From NCBI RefSeq assembly GCF_011604685.1, contig NZ_CP050063.1, positions 5,478,501-5,542,500 on the forward strand: a stretch of 64,000 nucleotides of DNA, given 5' to 3'. Positions within the stretch are counted from its first letter, which is position 1; each line of letters starts with the position of its first letter. The translations under genes and the position numbers were made by a program. Below the pieces are notes generated by a model. It was not told the DNA's origin and did not search any database. It worked only from the letters and a program-made list of their open reading frames with translations. Shown here piece after piece: positions 44,801-53,043 of this stretch. The stretch is from Spirosoma aureum (lineage in GTDB: Bacteria > Bacteroidota > Bacteroidia > Cytophagales > Spirosomataceae).

Positions 44801-45268
44801 GGGGGCTATATTGGTAGCTCGGCCGATATGCATCTGCAAAAAGAACTTAATCAGGAACTGGACCGACGGGTGCAGGAGCGGACGGAAGCACTGGCCCTAA
44901 GCACGGCTCTACTGCAATCGGTTTTTGACTCTTCGCTCAATGGTATCAGCGTTTTAAAAAGCATCCGGAATGAGTCAGGCGAACTTATAGATTTTGAGTA
45001 TCAGATTGTCAACCAGGCAACTGAACAAACAATTGGTCAAACCAACCTTACTGGAAAGCGCTATTCCATACTAAATAAAGCATTCAAACAATCTGATTTG
45101 TTTACTATTCTGAAACAAATAGTCGAAACAGGCGAATCGAAACGCTTTCCGCTGCATTATGAGAACGAATCCATCAATCAGTGGCACCACGCTTCGGCCG
45201 TAAAACTTAATGATGGGGTTGTATTATCGTTTGAGGCCATTACTGACCAAAAGCAGATTGACGAATAG
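41883..45268 (+). CDS. CheB-CheR-PAS fusion protein with out-of-frame start
   Basis: A multidomain signalling protein of about 1128 residues. The CheB domain has GASAGGIEAV and the aspartate in LSGTASDGTLGM. The CheR methyltransferase follows, with an N-terminal helical domain (FSHYKLTTIRRRIIRRT) and the SAM-binding region (WITACSTGQEAYSIAMLLLE, LISCRNLLIYLD). A PAS-like domain, a long coiled coil (repeated NEEL) and three PAS domains follow. The protein ends without a histidine kinase domain. The only ATG before the CheB domain is at 41883. It is separated from the domain by A9-T-C8 and lies one base out of frame; the CheB frame runs back only to a TAA at 41888-41890. One added base would give a start MAKKK. 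In-frame alternatives are a CTG at 41906 or the ATG at 42095, which would cut the CheB domain. Confidence 0.85.
41889..41906 (+). repeat. A9-T-C8 homopolymer tract in the start of the CheB-CheR gene
   Basis: Nine A at 41889-41897, one T, then eight C at 41899-41906, six bases after the ATG at 41883. In this sequence the ATG is out of frame with the downstream CheB domain by one base. Such tracts are classic sites of slipped-strand phase variation and are also prone to sequencing errors. Confidence 0.9.
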
Positions 45269-45422
45269 ATTCATTGATCCTGCCCACTTGAGATTTGCAG
45301 AAACACAACTGACTAGTAAATAAATAGCCGGTAGATAGATTAGTAAATCATTTCGGACTCATTGGTAGTAAGGATTAAATAAGGCAAACAATCACTGGCC
45401 TGTGCGTTCTAACATTTAATCT

Positions 45423-45839
45423 ATGCTGGCAGAGTCCCGAATTTTTATCGTTGATGACGGGGCTGACTACCGTTTTTTAACCGAGCAGATTTTCACGCGA
45501 TTTCTGTCTCAGTATTCAATTCGTTTTTTTGCGAGCGGAGATGCGCTTTATCAGCATATTCAGGCTTATCCAACCGGCAAGCCTGAACTCATTATCCTCG
45601 ATTTGCATATGCCTGGATTAAGCGGAGAGCAGGTTCTGACCTATCTGAAAAAGCATCCACAATGGCATTATATTCCTGTCATTATGATGAGCAGTACGGT
45701 TGATGAGGCCGAGATAACTGCCTGTTATGAAGCGGGGGCCAATTCATTTCTGGCTAAACCAGATGGCATGACTCAGTACAAAGAAATATTTGAGTCAGTC
45801 TGTACGTACTGGCTTAAATTTAATCGACCTTCACAATAA
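45423..45839 (+). CDS. Single-domain response regulator
   Basis: A 138-residue stand-alone receiver. The acidic pair D11-D12 (IFIVDDGAD), phosphoacceptor D60 (LIILDLHMPGLSG), switch serines near 90-91 (VIMMSSTVDE) and K112 (FLAKPDGM) are all present, so it should be phosphorylatable. It lies about 150 bases downstream of the CheB-CheR-PAS fusion on the same strand and may be its partner. There is no output domain. Confidence 0.92.
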   Translation: MLAESRIFIVDDGADYRFLTEQIFTRFLSQYSIRFFASGDALYQHIQAYPTGKPELIILDLHMPGLSGEQVLTYLKKHPQWHYIPVIMMSSTVDEAEITACYEAGANSFLAKPDGMTQYKEIFESVCTYWLKFNRPSQ

Positions 45840-45909
45840 GCAAACTTTTTTGACTATCAACCTCTAATAGTATTATTGACTTTGGAAGGGCTTTCTCAAA
45901 AATCGGTAT

Positions 45910-46584
45910 TTAAAGCAGATCGGCGGGGTCGATCAGGCGATTTTTAATGGCAAACAAAACCAGACCAGCGGTATTGCGGGCATTGGTCTTTTCGAGCAGA
46001 TTAGCCCGGTGGCCGTCTACAGTTCGGATACTGACACAGAGCCGATCGGCAATTTCAGGGGCTGTCAGTTGTTTACAAATCAAATTCAGCACTTCGATTT
46101 CACGAGCAGTGAGCGTAGCAGGCAAATCATCGGTAAGCAACCGACGGGGCTTTTTTACGAGCATCCGGTTTTTCAGTGCCGTCAGGAAGGCTTCATTAAA
46201 ATAAAAATCTGATTCAACCACAGCCTTTATGGCCCGTTCAACTTCGAGCGGTTCTACATTTTTGAACAGATAGGCATTTACGCCCAAATCCATCAGGTGC
46301 GTCACGAACCGATCTTCGCCATAAACCGACAGGATAATAATTTTCAGAGCTGGATAGTCGGAGTGAATGAGTTTCGTTGTTTCGACCCCGTTTAGTTCCG
46401 GCATCGAGAGATCGAGCAAAACGACATCGGGCAACGGATCTGCAACGGCCAAAGCATCGAGTAAGGCACGTCCATTGTCGGCTTCAAGCACAATATTCAT
46501 CCCCTCAAACGCATCTACAATAGCAATCATACCCTTGCGAAACAATACCTGATCGTCGGCAATGGCCACGCGAATTGAACTCAT
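45910..46584 (-). CDS. NarL/LuxR-family response regulator
   Basis: A 224-residue regulator. The receiver, about residues 4-120, has D10-D11, phosphoacceptor D58 (VVLLDLSMPELNG), S86 and K108. The C-terminal LuxR-type helix-turn-helix, about 155-215, reads LTAREIEVLNLICKQLTAPE and VSIRTVDGHRANLLEKT. Its start overlaps the end of the upstream histidine kinase gene by four bases (ATGA), so both proteins are made from one transcript. The kinase is its likely partner. Confidence 0.95.
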   Translation of the reverse strand: MSSIRVAIADDQVLFRKGMIAIVDAFEGMNIVLEADNGRALLDALAVADPLPDVVLLDLSMPELNGVETTKLIHSDYPALKIIILSVYGEDRFVTHLMDLGVNAYLFKNVEPLEVERAIKAVVESDFYFNEAFLTALKNRMLVKKPRRLLTDDLPATLTAREIEVLNLICKQLTAPEIADRLCVSIRTVDGHRANLLEKTNARNTAGLVLFAIKNRLIDPADLL

Positions 46585-47384
46585 AGAGAAGTAGTTAAGG
46601 GAATGACAGCAGTTACCCGTAGACCCTGACCAGGTTGGGTCTCGAACGAAACGGTTCCGTTGAGCATCTGGGCGCGGGTCTCAATATTTTTCAATCCAAG
46701 ACTACGTTGCTGGTAAGCCTGGGCATAATCAAATCCTTTCCCATCATCAGCGTACAGCAATTCCAGCCGATTATCACGCTGGTGCAACTGTAACCGGATA
46801 TCGCTGGCGTCGGCGTGTTTAAGGGCATTGTTAAGCAACTCCTGCACCAATCGGTAGACAATCAGATTCGTACGGGTAGGCAACGTGATCTCATGGTCAA
46901 CCGTGAGTTCAACGTTGACATCAGCAATATCCATCGCACTTTCACACAAGCCTTCAAGCGCATAGGTTAGCCCAAGTTCTTCGAGTCCCTGAGGCAGAAG
47001 ATCGTTGGAAATTCGCCGGACGCTGTCGATGGTATTGTCAATAACCACTTTGAACCGGGTTGTCAGGTCGTCGGCTTCGGTTTTATTCTGATTTTTGTGA
47101 GCCAATTGCCCAACCAGCAGGCGCATTGCCGAAAGAGCAGCCCCCACCTCATCGTGAAGGTCACGGGCAACGCGCTTACGCTCGTCCTCCACCGCATCGA
47201 GTGTGCGGTACACTACATCCTGCTGGTAGTTTAATTCCATTTCTTTAAGCTTTAATGCCTGGTCGGAGAGCCGTTTCTGATAAAAAAGCAGAAAACCAAC
47301 GATTCCGGCTACCAGCAGTGAAAGTGCCAATGCTCCTCCAAAAACAAGAACATAAATGTCTATCGAAGTCTCGGGCTGAACCAT
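46581..47384 (-). CDS. Sensor histidine kinase (HisKA_3 type)
   Basis: A 267-residue kinase with one N-terminal membrane helix (about residues 10-34, VLVFGGALALSLLVAGIVGF). A short coiled stretch leads to the dimerisation domain, with the phosphorylated histidine in VARDLHDEVGAAL. The GHKL ATPase domain follows (LVQELLNNALKHAD, YADDGKGF, SLGLKNIETRAQML). It has almost no periplasmic sensor and may take its input from the 7TM protein encoded just upstream, whose gene overlaps it by 25 bases. Confidence 0.94.
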   Translation of the reverse strand: MVQPETSIDIYVLVFGGALALSLLVAGIVGFLLFYQKRLSDQALKLKEMELNYQQDVVYRTLDAVEDERKRVARDLHDEVGAALSAMRLLVGQLAHKNQNKTEADDLTTRFKVVIDNTIDSVRRISNDLLPQGLEELGLTYALEGLCESAMDIADVNVELTVDHEITLPTRTNLIVYRLVQELLNNALKHADASDIRLQLHQRDNRLELLYADDGKGFDYAQAYQQRSLGLKNIETRAQMLNGTVSFETQPGQGLRVTAVIPLTTSL

Positions 47385-48010
47385 AAACCAACGCTAATTA
47401 ACAGATGCATCAGGACCATCAGGAGCGCATGAAGGCCGAAAACAGTCAATATAAGCGTTCGATTCGAGTTGCTCAGCAGCGCATTGCTCAGAATTAAAAA
47501 AAACAAACTCCCGGCAAAGTAGAGCAGGAATCCCGTGTTGATCCAGAAGACAGGGTGCCTGTCGATTCGCTTTTCGGTTAGCTCGGTCAGCATTTTATAA
47601 AAACAAAGTACTGCCAGCGCGATAACCAGCAGGCCCTCAAGGCCACGTGCGTAGGTGTTGTAGCCATGAAGTGGCTGGAGAAACAGGCTGTTCAGAATGG
47701 CCAGAACGGTAAAACCTACCATAAAACCCGGCACTAATGGGCGGGGATAAAAAGTACCGAAAAAGGAAAAATAAAACAGGGCAATGATGTTGAATTCCAG
47801 GATCGTGTATAGATGCAGTATGTACAGGTTAGGAACGTTCAGGTAGGACGTAATGTAGGAAACAGCCTCACCTAACGTGGCTAGTCCCACGAACAGGGCT
47901 ACGTACCTCAGGTAGCCTGTCAGGTAAGCTATTCGAATCAGTACCACGGCCACTGAAACGAGTAGAAACCAGGTTCCGTTGTCACCTATCCATAGAAAAA
48001 AATCCTGCAT
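47360..48010 (-). CDS. Seven-helix integral membrane protein
   Basis: A 216-residue inner-membrane protein with about seven hydrophobic helices. These include WFLLVSVAVVLIRIAYL, ILEFNIIALFYFSFF, GLLVIALAVLCFY and LHALLMVLMHLLISVGLWF. The ATG at 48010 is chosen because it leads straight into the first helix; the frame extends upstream to 48088 without a better start. The gene overlaps the kinase gene by 25 bases, and the three genes (7TM, kinase, NarL regulator) form one operon. A sensory role for the kinase is an inference from position. Confidence 0.8.
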   Translation of the reverse strand: MQDFFLWIGDNGTWFLLVSVAVVLIRIAYLTGYLRYVALFVGLATLGEAVSYITSYLNVPNLYILHLYTILEFNIIALFYFSFFGTFYPRPLVPGFMVGFTVLAILNSLFLQPLHGYNTYARGLEGLLVIALAVLCFYKMLTELTEKRIDRHPVFWINTGFLLYFAGSLFFLILSNALLSNSNRTLILTVFGLHALLMVLMHLLISVGLWFSPRLR

Positions 48011-48176
48011 GCGGTTCTTAGTTGTTGATGAGTAAACGTATTGTCTTTTCTTATCGATCGCGAACTGTCGGGAGGGGCAATGAATCAATCAACTCCGTGT
48101 ATTAATCGTACCCCTCCGCTCGGGTTTCTACCGAATAACTTCCCTCTGTCTGGCTCCAAGCAGAAGCAACCTTACC

Positions 48177-48632
48177 TCAGTTTTCGTCAGCAGGGCCGAT
48201 GAACAATGGACTTTCGGGATCACAATAAGGCGGACAACCGTGCGAGAAATCAAACACGTTATAGGTCTCCTCCATTGCCTCATTACCGGTATTGATAACC
48301 ATTGGGCCCACCAGGTCAATAATCATGTCGGGGTCGGATGCTGTCGGATCGATGTCTTTCTGATGCGCTGCCGATACCAGCAAGAGACAGGGGCGCAGGC
48401 GTCCTTCCTTTAGATCTTCTTTCCGGCCTATGTACATGCGAATAAATTCGGTATCATCCTGCTTGAGAAGTTCCACAAAGTCGGCCCGACGAACCACAAA
48501 CCCCCGCATTTCGGTTGGACTGAGCTGTTTACCCTCCGGATCAGCATCAATCCAGTTGGAAATCCAGGATTGGGCGGTTTCGAGAGGGACAGAAAAAGGC
48601 ACCCATTCATCTTGTTTTGATTCGGTAGTCAT
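48177..48632 (-). CDS. Hypothetical acidic protein
   Basis: A 151-residue soluble protein without signal peptide or membrane segment. It is not a recognised family. It is rich in acidic residues and proline, with a helical first half (SWISNWIDADPEGK, TEMRGFVVRRADFVELLK) and a cysteine-containing end (FSHGCPPYCDPESPLF). It stands alone, divergent from the next unknown gene, and has typical coding composition. Confidence 0.7.
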   Translation of the reverse strand: MTTESKQDEWVPFSVPLETAQSWISNWIDADPEGKQLSPTEMRGFVVRRADFVELLKQDDTEFIRMYIGRKEDLKEGRLRPCLLLVSAAHQKDIDPTASDPDMIIDLVGPMVINTGNEAMEETYNVFDFSHGCPPYCDPESPLFIGPADEN

Positions 48633-48865
48633 TTAAGCGATAGAGTTAACTGATTTGAGTTAAGCGCAAAACAATGCAATTGGGGAAGACTGCACATCCG
48701 TAAAACTACCCGTTTTCATAAAACAGGCAGAAAAGCCTGGCTGCTGCCCAGTGAACTACCTGTTTAGACGATCGGGTGGTTTTGCTTATTTACAGATTTG
48801 AGCAATCATACACTTTTGCATCGACAATTTCTTCTTTTTTAATTCATTTCTAAACAAATAACCCC

Positions 48866-49651
48866 ATGGTTCTCGAAGCAGTAACATTCAATCCCACGGT
48901 AACGCTACCCGATGAGGCTGGCGATCAGGGGCCTATTCAGTACTATCTGGTCTGGGCATCTATTCCGGCCAATGATGACAAAGGCATCGTCATCGACAAT
49001 GTGCTGGAAGGTGACGAAATCGAGGTATATAACACCGCTGGCATTGCCTCTTTCGATAAAGTGAGTATGGAACCCATCAAGGGAATCGTGGGTATTATCA
49101 ATGTCGTAGCGGGCGGAGCGATAGTATTGGCCGAACCCGAAATGGCTCCACTGGTTGCTGGTTTTACGGCTGGCGTTGAGGCTATTATCGATGCGGTTCC
49201 TGATGAGTTAGGGACTGCCCGTCGGACTGCCTATGGCCTTGACCCAGGCACAGGAGACTATGCAAAAAATGAAGGAGGTCTGATTGTCTGCATGCCCGAA
49301 TCGAGTGGAGCTATCTACGCTACCGATGATTATCATCTGACTGGTGACACAAAAAATGAGGGCAGACTCTACAAATATTACAGCGACGATACCAAGAACG
49401 TGAATGCGTTTTTTCCATGCCCCATTGTGAATGATTCGAATGACCCCACTAGCCCAAACAACGGCCGGATGAGTGCAACCTCGGGTAAACCTGGTCGGGG
49501 AGCTATTAACATTCTGGCTTTCGATGAGCGATTCGACGATAATGCAGGGTATTACAACGTGGGTATCATAATCACCCGTCATAGTAATATCGATCAGGAT
49601 GTGCAGCTTAAAGAGCAATTACTGGAAGCCGTTCCGAATTCGATCTTCTAA
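48866..49651 (+). CDS. Hypothetical protein with glycine-rich hydrophobic centre
   Basis: A 261-residue protein of unrecognised family and with no signal peptide. A beta-rich N-terminal part (IQYYLVWASIPANDDKG) is followed by a glycine/alanine-rich hydrophobic stretch near residues 72-110 (GIVGIINVVAGGAIVL, MAPLVAGFTAGVEAII) that could insert in a membrane. The C-terminal part is polar, with two cysteines in short motifs (VCMPES, FFPCPIV). It is followed by a small membrane peptide and a PI-PLC-like gene on the same strand, and may act with them. Confidence 0.7.
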   Translation: MVLEAVTFNPTVTLPDEAGDQGPIQYYLVWASIPANDDKGIVIDNVLEGDEIEVYNTAGIASFDKVSMEPIKGIVGIINVVAGGAIVLAEPEMAPLVAGFTAGVEAIIDAVPDELGTARRTAYGLDPGTGDYAKNEGGLIVCMPESSGAIYATDDYHLTGDTKNEGRLYKYYSDDTKNVNAFFPCPIVNDSNDPTSPNNGRMSATSGKPGRGAINILAFDERFDDNAGYYNVGIIITRHSNIDQDVQLKEQLLEAVPNSIF

Positions 49652-49901
49652 ATGAGGTCGGCATAGTCAGTTCTGTTCTTCAGGGAAATTATGTCTTCAT
49701 CCTGCTCAGATCGAATCATTTTGCTTTGATAACCTGGCAGCATTGCTGTTACCCGTGGTGGTGCTGCCAACCATTTAACCTGGCTACATTCATGATTATG
49801 GCGTCTGTTGTCCGAAAAGCAACCAGCCTGTCAGCCCGTCGGAATGGCCTTTTCCTATGCGGCATTCCGCTTTTACCACCCAGTTAGTGTCAATCTTATT
49901 T

Positions 49902-49997
49902 ATGAGAAAGTTATCACTTATAACCATTCTGGCCACGCTATTTTTAGTTGTCATGATGCTGCTAAACGCCATTCAGGCATACTTTCTTTTTCCGTAG
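49902..49997 (+). CDS. 31-residue single-helix membrane peptide
   Basis: A very short open frame, MRKLSLITILATLFLVVMML and then LNAIQAYFLFP, which forms a single hydrophobic helix with a basic N-terminus. It ends 24 bases before the PI-PLC-like gene. Its position and amphiphilic design suggest a real small membrane protein or a leader peptide, but a chance frame cannot be excluded. Confidence 0.45.
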   Translation: MRKLSLITILATLFLVVMMLLNAIQAYFLFP

Positions 49998-50021
49998 TTA
50001 CCTTCTTCTTTTTTACATTTT

Positions 50022-50939
50022 ATGAGTAGCTATCAGAACCTCCCCTACCAATCCGTAACTTTCAAAGGATCACATAACTCCTACGATCGCGACGAGTCGC
50101 TGTATGATCAACTGGTTTTTCATCCCGACAAGCCCTATAACTGCGGGTGTCGCGGTGTTGAGCTCGATATCTGGCGGCACTCCGACGATCCAGGAACGGG
50201 CTTGTTCACGGTTAGCCATTCGGGAGGTGGTGGGCCGGATCTGTCTACTTATCTGGCCTCACTATTAAGCTGGCACGATACAAATCCAGACCACGATCCG
50301 GTTTGGGTAACGCTCGACATTAAAAGCTCCAACGGCGACAAAACCACATTCCCCGATCAGATTGATGGATACCTGACCAGCTATTTCCGGACAAGTTTGA
50401 TTTTTAACCCCATTTTACTCTATACCAGTAAATCCAGATCGCTTTGCGAAAATGTTGAATTGACGGGCTGGCCAACTCTGGGCGATATGCGAAACCGGTT
50501 CATTTTCTGTCTGAGCGGAAATGAAGACTGGAAATCCTATTACGCCAATACAAACCAGCAGGGATGTCTGTGTTTTGCCGATATGGACCGCCCCGACGAT
50601 GAATCCAATCCGGATGTACCAACGACCGGCTCGAGGGTTGTCATCAACATGCACATTTACTCGGACGATCACGATAAATGGGCGCAAAGCATTCCAGCCT
50701 ATTCAACCAAAAACCTGCTGGTTCGGGTCTATATCGCCAATGGTGAAGATCTGTGGAACAATGCTCAGTCAGCTGGTGCTTCGCTGATTGCCACCGATAA
50801 AGTAAGTAATTACAGTTGGGCTGAAGTCAGTAACGATGCTCCTTTCGCCCAGCGAAGCACCTTCCAGACGGTCAACCAGCGTCAGGTTGCTGAAGCACCC
50901 CAACAAATGATCCGGCTCTTGTCTAAAGACAGCGCTTAA
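50022..50939 (+). CDS. PI-PLC-like phosphodiesterase (TIM-barrel)
   Basis: A 305-residue protein with the layout of calcium-dependent phosphatidylinositol-specific phospholipase C-like phosphodiesterases. GSHNSYDRDE holds the first catalytic histidine (H18), CRGVELDIW the metal-binding E47 and D49, and TVSHSGGG the second histidine (H66). VWVTLDIKSS follows. There is no signal peptide, which is unusual for a bacterial enzyme of this kind, since they are usually secreted. It ends before a terminator hairpin at 50976. Together with the upstream unknown genes it may form a small effector-like cluster; this is speculative. Confidence 0.78.
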   Translation: MSSYQNLPYQSVTFKGSHNSYDRDESLYDQLVFHPDKPYNCGCRGVELDIWRHSDDPGTGLFTVSHSGGGGPDLSTYLASLLSWHDTNPDHDPVWVTLDIKSSNGDKTTFPDQIDGYLTSYFRTSLIFNPILLYTSKSRSLCENVELTGWPTLGDMRNRFIFCLSGNEDWKSYYANTNQQGCLCFADMDRPDDESNPDVPTTGSRVVINMHIYSDDHDKWAQSIPAYSTKNLLVRVYIANGEDLWNNAQSAGASLIATDKVSNYSWAEVSNDAPFAQRSTFQTVNQRQVAEAPQQMIRLLSKDSA

Positions 50940-50975
50940 CGAGAAGTTGTTTCACACCTGATTGTCTAAAAAAAT

Positions 50976-51010
50976 GGGAGCACCTGGTTCGTCCGGGTGC
51001 CCCTCTTTTT
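50976..51010 (+). terminator. Rho-independent terminator
   Basis: GGGAGCACCTGG pairs with CCGGGTGCCCCT (one mismatch and a G-T pair) with a TTCGT loop, followed by a T5 run at 51006-51010. It probably ends the PI-PLC-like transcript. Confidence 0.75.
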
Positions 51011-51063
51011 GTTGGTATAAATCGGAATCGTTTGGGGATAGTCCGTGGATTTAATTCAAAAAA

Positions 51064-51699
51064 TCACGGACGGGCTATCGTGCGCAGTAACCAATGATCA
51101 ATTTGATGGACGATCTCTGCAAAATCGGCTGGGCGTTCCGTATAATCCAGCTGATTAACATCAACGATCAATAGATCCCCGATTTGATACGATGCGACAA
51201 ATTCTTCATAGAGCTGATTCAGACTGTCCAGATAATCATCACTGATCGCCTTTTCGAAAGCCCGGCCGCGTTTCTGGATCTGTTTGCGGAGCTTCGGCAA
51301 ATCGGCACGCAGGTAGATCATCAGATCGGGTGGACGAACCATACTCATCATGTTTTCAAACAGGTTCCGATAGGTCTGATAATCACGTTCGCTCATTGTG
51401 CCCAGCAGGTATAAATTACGGGCAAAAATGGCGGCATCTTCGTAAATAGTGCGGTCCTGAATAATAGACGTATGGCCCTGTTCGGCAACTGTTAGCACCC
51501 GGCGCATCTGCGCAAAGCGGCTATTGAGAAAATAGATCTGAAGGTTAAAAGCCCAGCGCGGCATATCTTCATAAAAATCGGCCAGATACGGATTACCCTC
51601 TACTGCTTCGTATAGCACCTCCCAGCCGTAATGACTGGCCAATAGTCCCGCGAGTGTTGTCTTGCCAGCTCCGATATTTCCGGTTATCGCAATATGCAT
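51064..51699 (-). CDS. Deoxynucleoside kinase
   Basis: A 211-residue deoxynucleoside kinase that would phosphorylate deoxynucleosides in nucleotide salvage. The ATG at 51699 starts directly before the P-loop GNIGAGKTT (residues 7-15); the frame upstream to 51852 is not needed. Other conserved elements are the EAVEGNPYL segment, the QDRTIYED motif with the catalytic glutamate/arginine neighbourhood, and the lid region RKQIQKRGRAFEK. The substrate preference cannot be told. Confidence 0.92.
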   Translation of the reverse strand: MHIAITGNIGAGKTTLAGLLASHYGWEVLYEAVEGNPYLADFYEDMPRWAFNLQIYFLNSRFAQMRRVLTVAEQGHTSIIQDRTIYEDAAIFARNLYLLGTMSERDYQTYRNLFENMMSMVRPPDLMIYLRADLPKLRKQIQKRGRAFEKAISDDYLDSLNQLYEEFVASYQIGDLLIVDVNQLDYTERPADFAEIVHQIDHWLLRTIARP

Positions 51700-51957
51700 A
51701 AAAGGTTGATAGTTAAGAGCAAGAAGGGCATTTGGGAATGAGAAGTCAGGAACGATAGCCCAAGGTACAGGCAGGCCCGATTTCATTGGTTTCTTTCCCT
51801 GTTCATCTGACTCTCCTCCTCTTACGCCCTCTAATGGAACGAACTTAACCAAAATGGGTTTATTTTTGCAGAAAATTTCTGAGTCAGCGACCGTGCCCGA
51901 AGCGTTGTAAATTCATTGATTCGCTCCGCTTCGGCAGTCCGATTTCTCTTATTGATC

Positions 51958-52938
51958 ATGAAACCATATCGCGTTCTTTTATACTATATCTATTCACCCA
52001 TCCAAAATCCGGTACAATATCGCGAGGAGCATCATTTGCTGTGCCTTCAACTGAACCTGCTTGGGCGTGTGATTGTGGCTCCAGAAGGGCTGAATGGTAC
52101 AGTATCGGGGTTGACCGCTGATTGCGAGGCCTATATGGCTGCTCTGCACGCCGATCCGCGCTTTTCGGGTATTGAGTTTAAGATCGATGAAGCCGACGAT
52201 CACACCTTTCAGAAATTGCATGTTCGGATCAAGAATGAGATTGTTCATTCCGAACTCCCTGTCGATCCGCTTCGACAGACCGGCATTCACCTGGAACCGG
52301 ATGAATTTAAAAAGTTAAAAAATGACCCCGATGTCGTGCTGATCGATATGCGCTCCAATTACGAACATGCGGTAGGCAAGTTCAAAGGGGCGGTTACGTT
52401 CGACATGGAAAATCTGCGCGAATTGCCGGATCATATTCAGGAAATTGAACACCTCAAAGGCTCTAACAAGAAAATCATCACCTATTGCACAGGTGGTATC
52501 AAGTGCGAAAAGGCGTCGGCCTATCTCCTGTCACAGGGTTTTGACAATGTTTACCAGCTTCATGGGGGCATTATCAAATACGGTATGGAAGCGGGGGGCG
52601 AGGATTTCGATGGTCAATGTTATGTTTTCGACAATCGCGTCACTGTGCCCGTAAACCAGGTCAATCCGGCCATCGTATCGACCTGTTTCCGGTGCGGTAC
52701 CGCAACAAGCCGGATGATTAACTGCGCCAGCCCATCCTGTAACAACCATATTACCCTCTGCGAAAACTGCGGAGACGAACACGGTGGCACCTGTACTGAC
52801 GACTGCAAAAAAGATCCTAATTTACGGGCATACGACGGTACGGGCTATTACGGGAAGCAAACCCAAAGCTACTCGCCGATGCAGGGCTACGTCAGTCGAC
52901 GGGGGCAACGGGTTGAGGTATCGATTCAGGTTGACTAG
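51958..52938 (+). CDS. trhO: tRNA uridine(34) hydroxylase, rhodanese family
   Basis: A 326-residue protein of the TrhO (YceA/UPF0176) family, which hydroxylates uridine 34 of certain tRNAs. An N-terminal ferredoxin-like domain (RVIVAPEGLNGTVSG) is followed by a rhodanese domain with the active-site loop ITYCTGGIKCEKA (C177). A cysteine-rich C-terminus (CFRCG, CASPSCNNH, CENCG, CTDDC) could bind a metal. The ATG at 51958 is preferred over an upstream start at 51916. Length and domain order fit the family. Confidence 0.92.
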   Translation: MKPYRVLLYYIYSPIQNPVQYREEHHLLCLQLNLLGRVIVAPEGLNGTVSGLTADCEAYMAALHADPRFSGIEFKIDEADDHTFQKLHVRIKNEIVHSELPVDPLRQTGIHLEPDEFKKLKNDPDVVLIDMRSNYEHAVGKFKGAVTFDMENLRELPDHIQEIEHLKGSNKKIITYCTGGIKCEKASAYLLSQGFDNVYQLHGGIIKYGMEAGGEDFDGQCYVFDNRVTVPVNQVNPAIVSTCFRCGTATSRMINCASPSCNNHITLCENCGDEHGGTCTDDCKKDPNLRAYDGTGYYGKQTQSYSPMQGYVSRRGQRVEVSIQVD

Positions 52939-53043
52939 TTTCTGGACTGCTTTTATTTCGATCAGTGAGCCTGTTGTGTCTGGCTTCGACAAGCCATTGG
53001 CTATCCGCTAGATCTGTCTGTCCGGGCAGCAAAAACGCAAAGC

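Noticed and set aside
49808..50029. 73-codon frame before the PI-PLC-like gene
   Set aside because: It overlaps in another frame with the 31-residue membrane peptide, which has a clearer design, and runs into the next gene's start.
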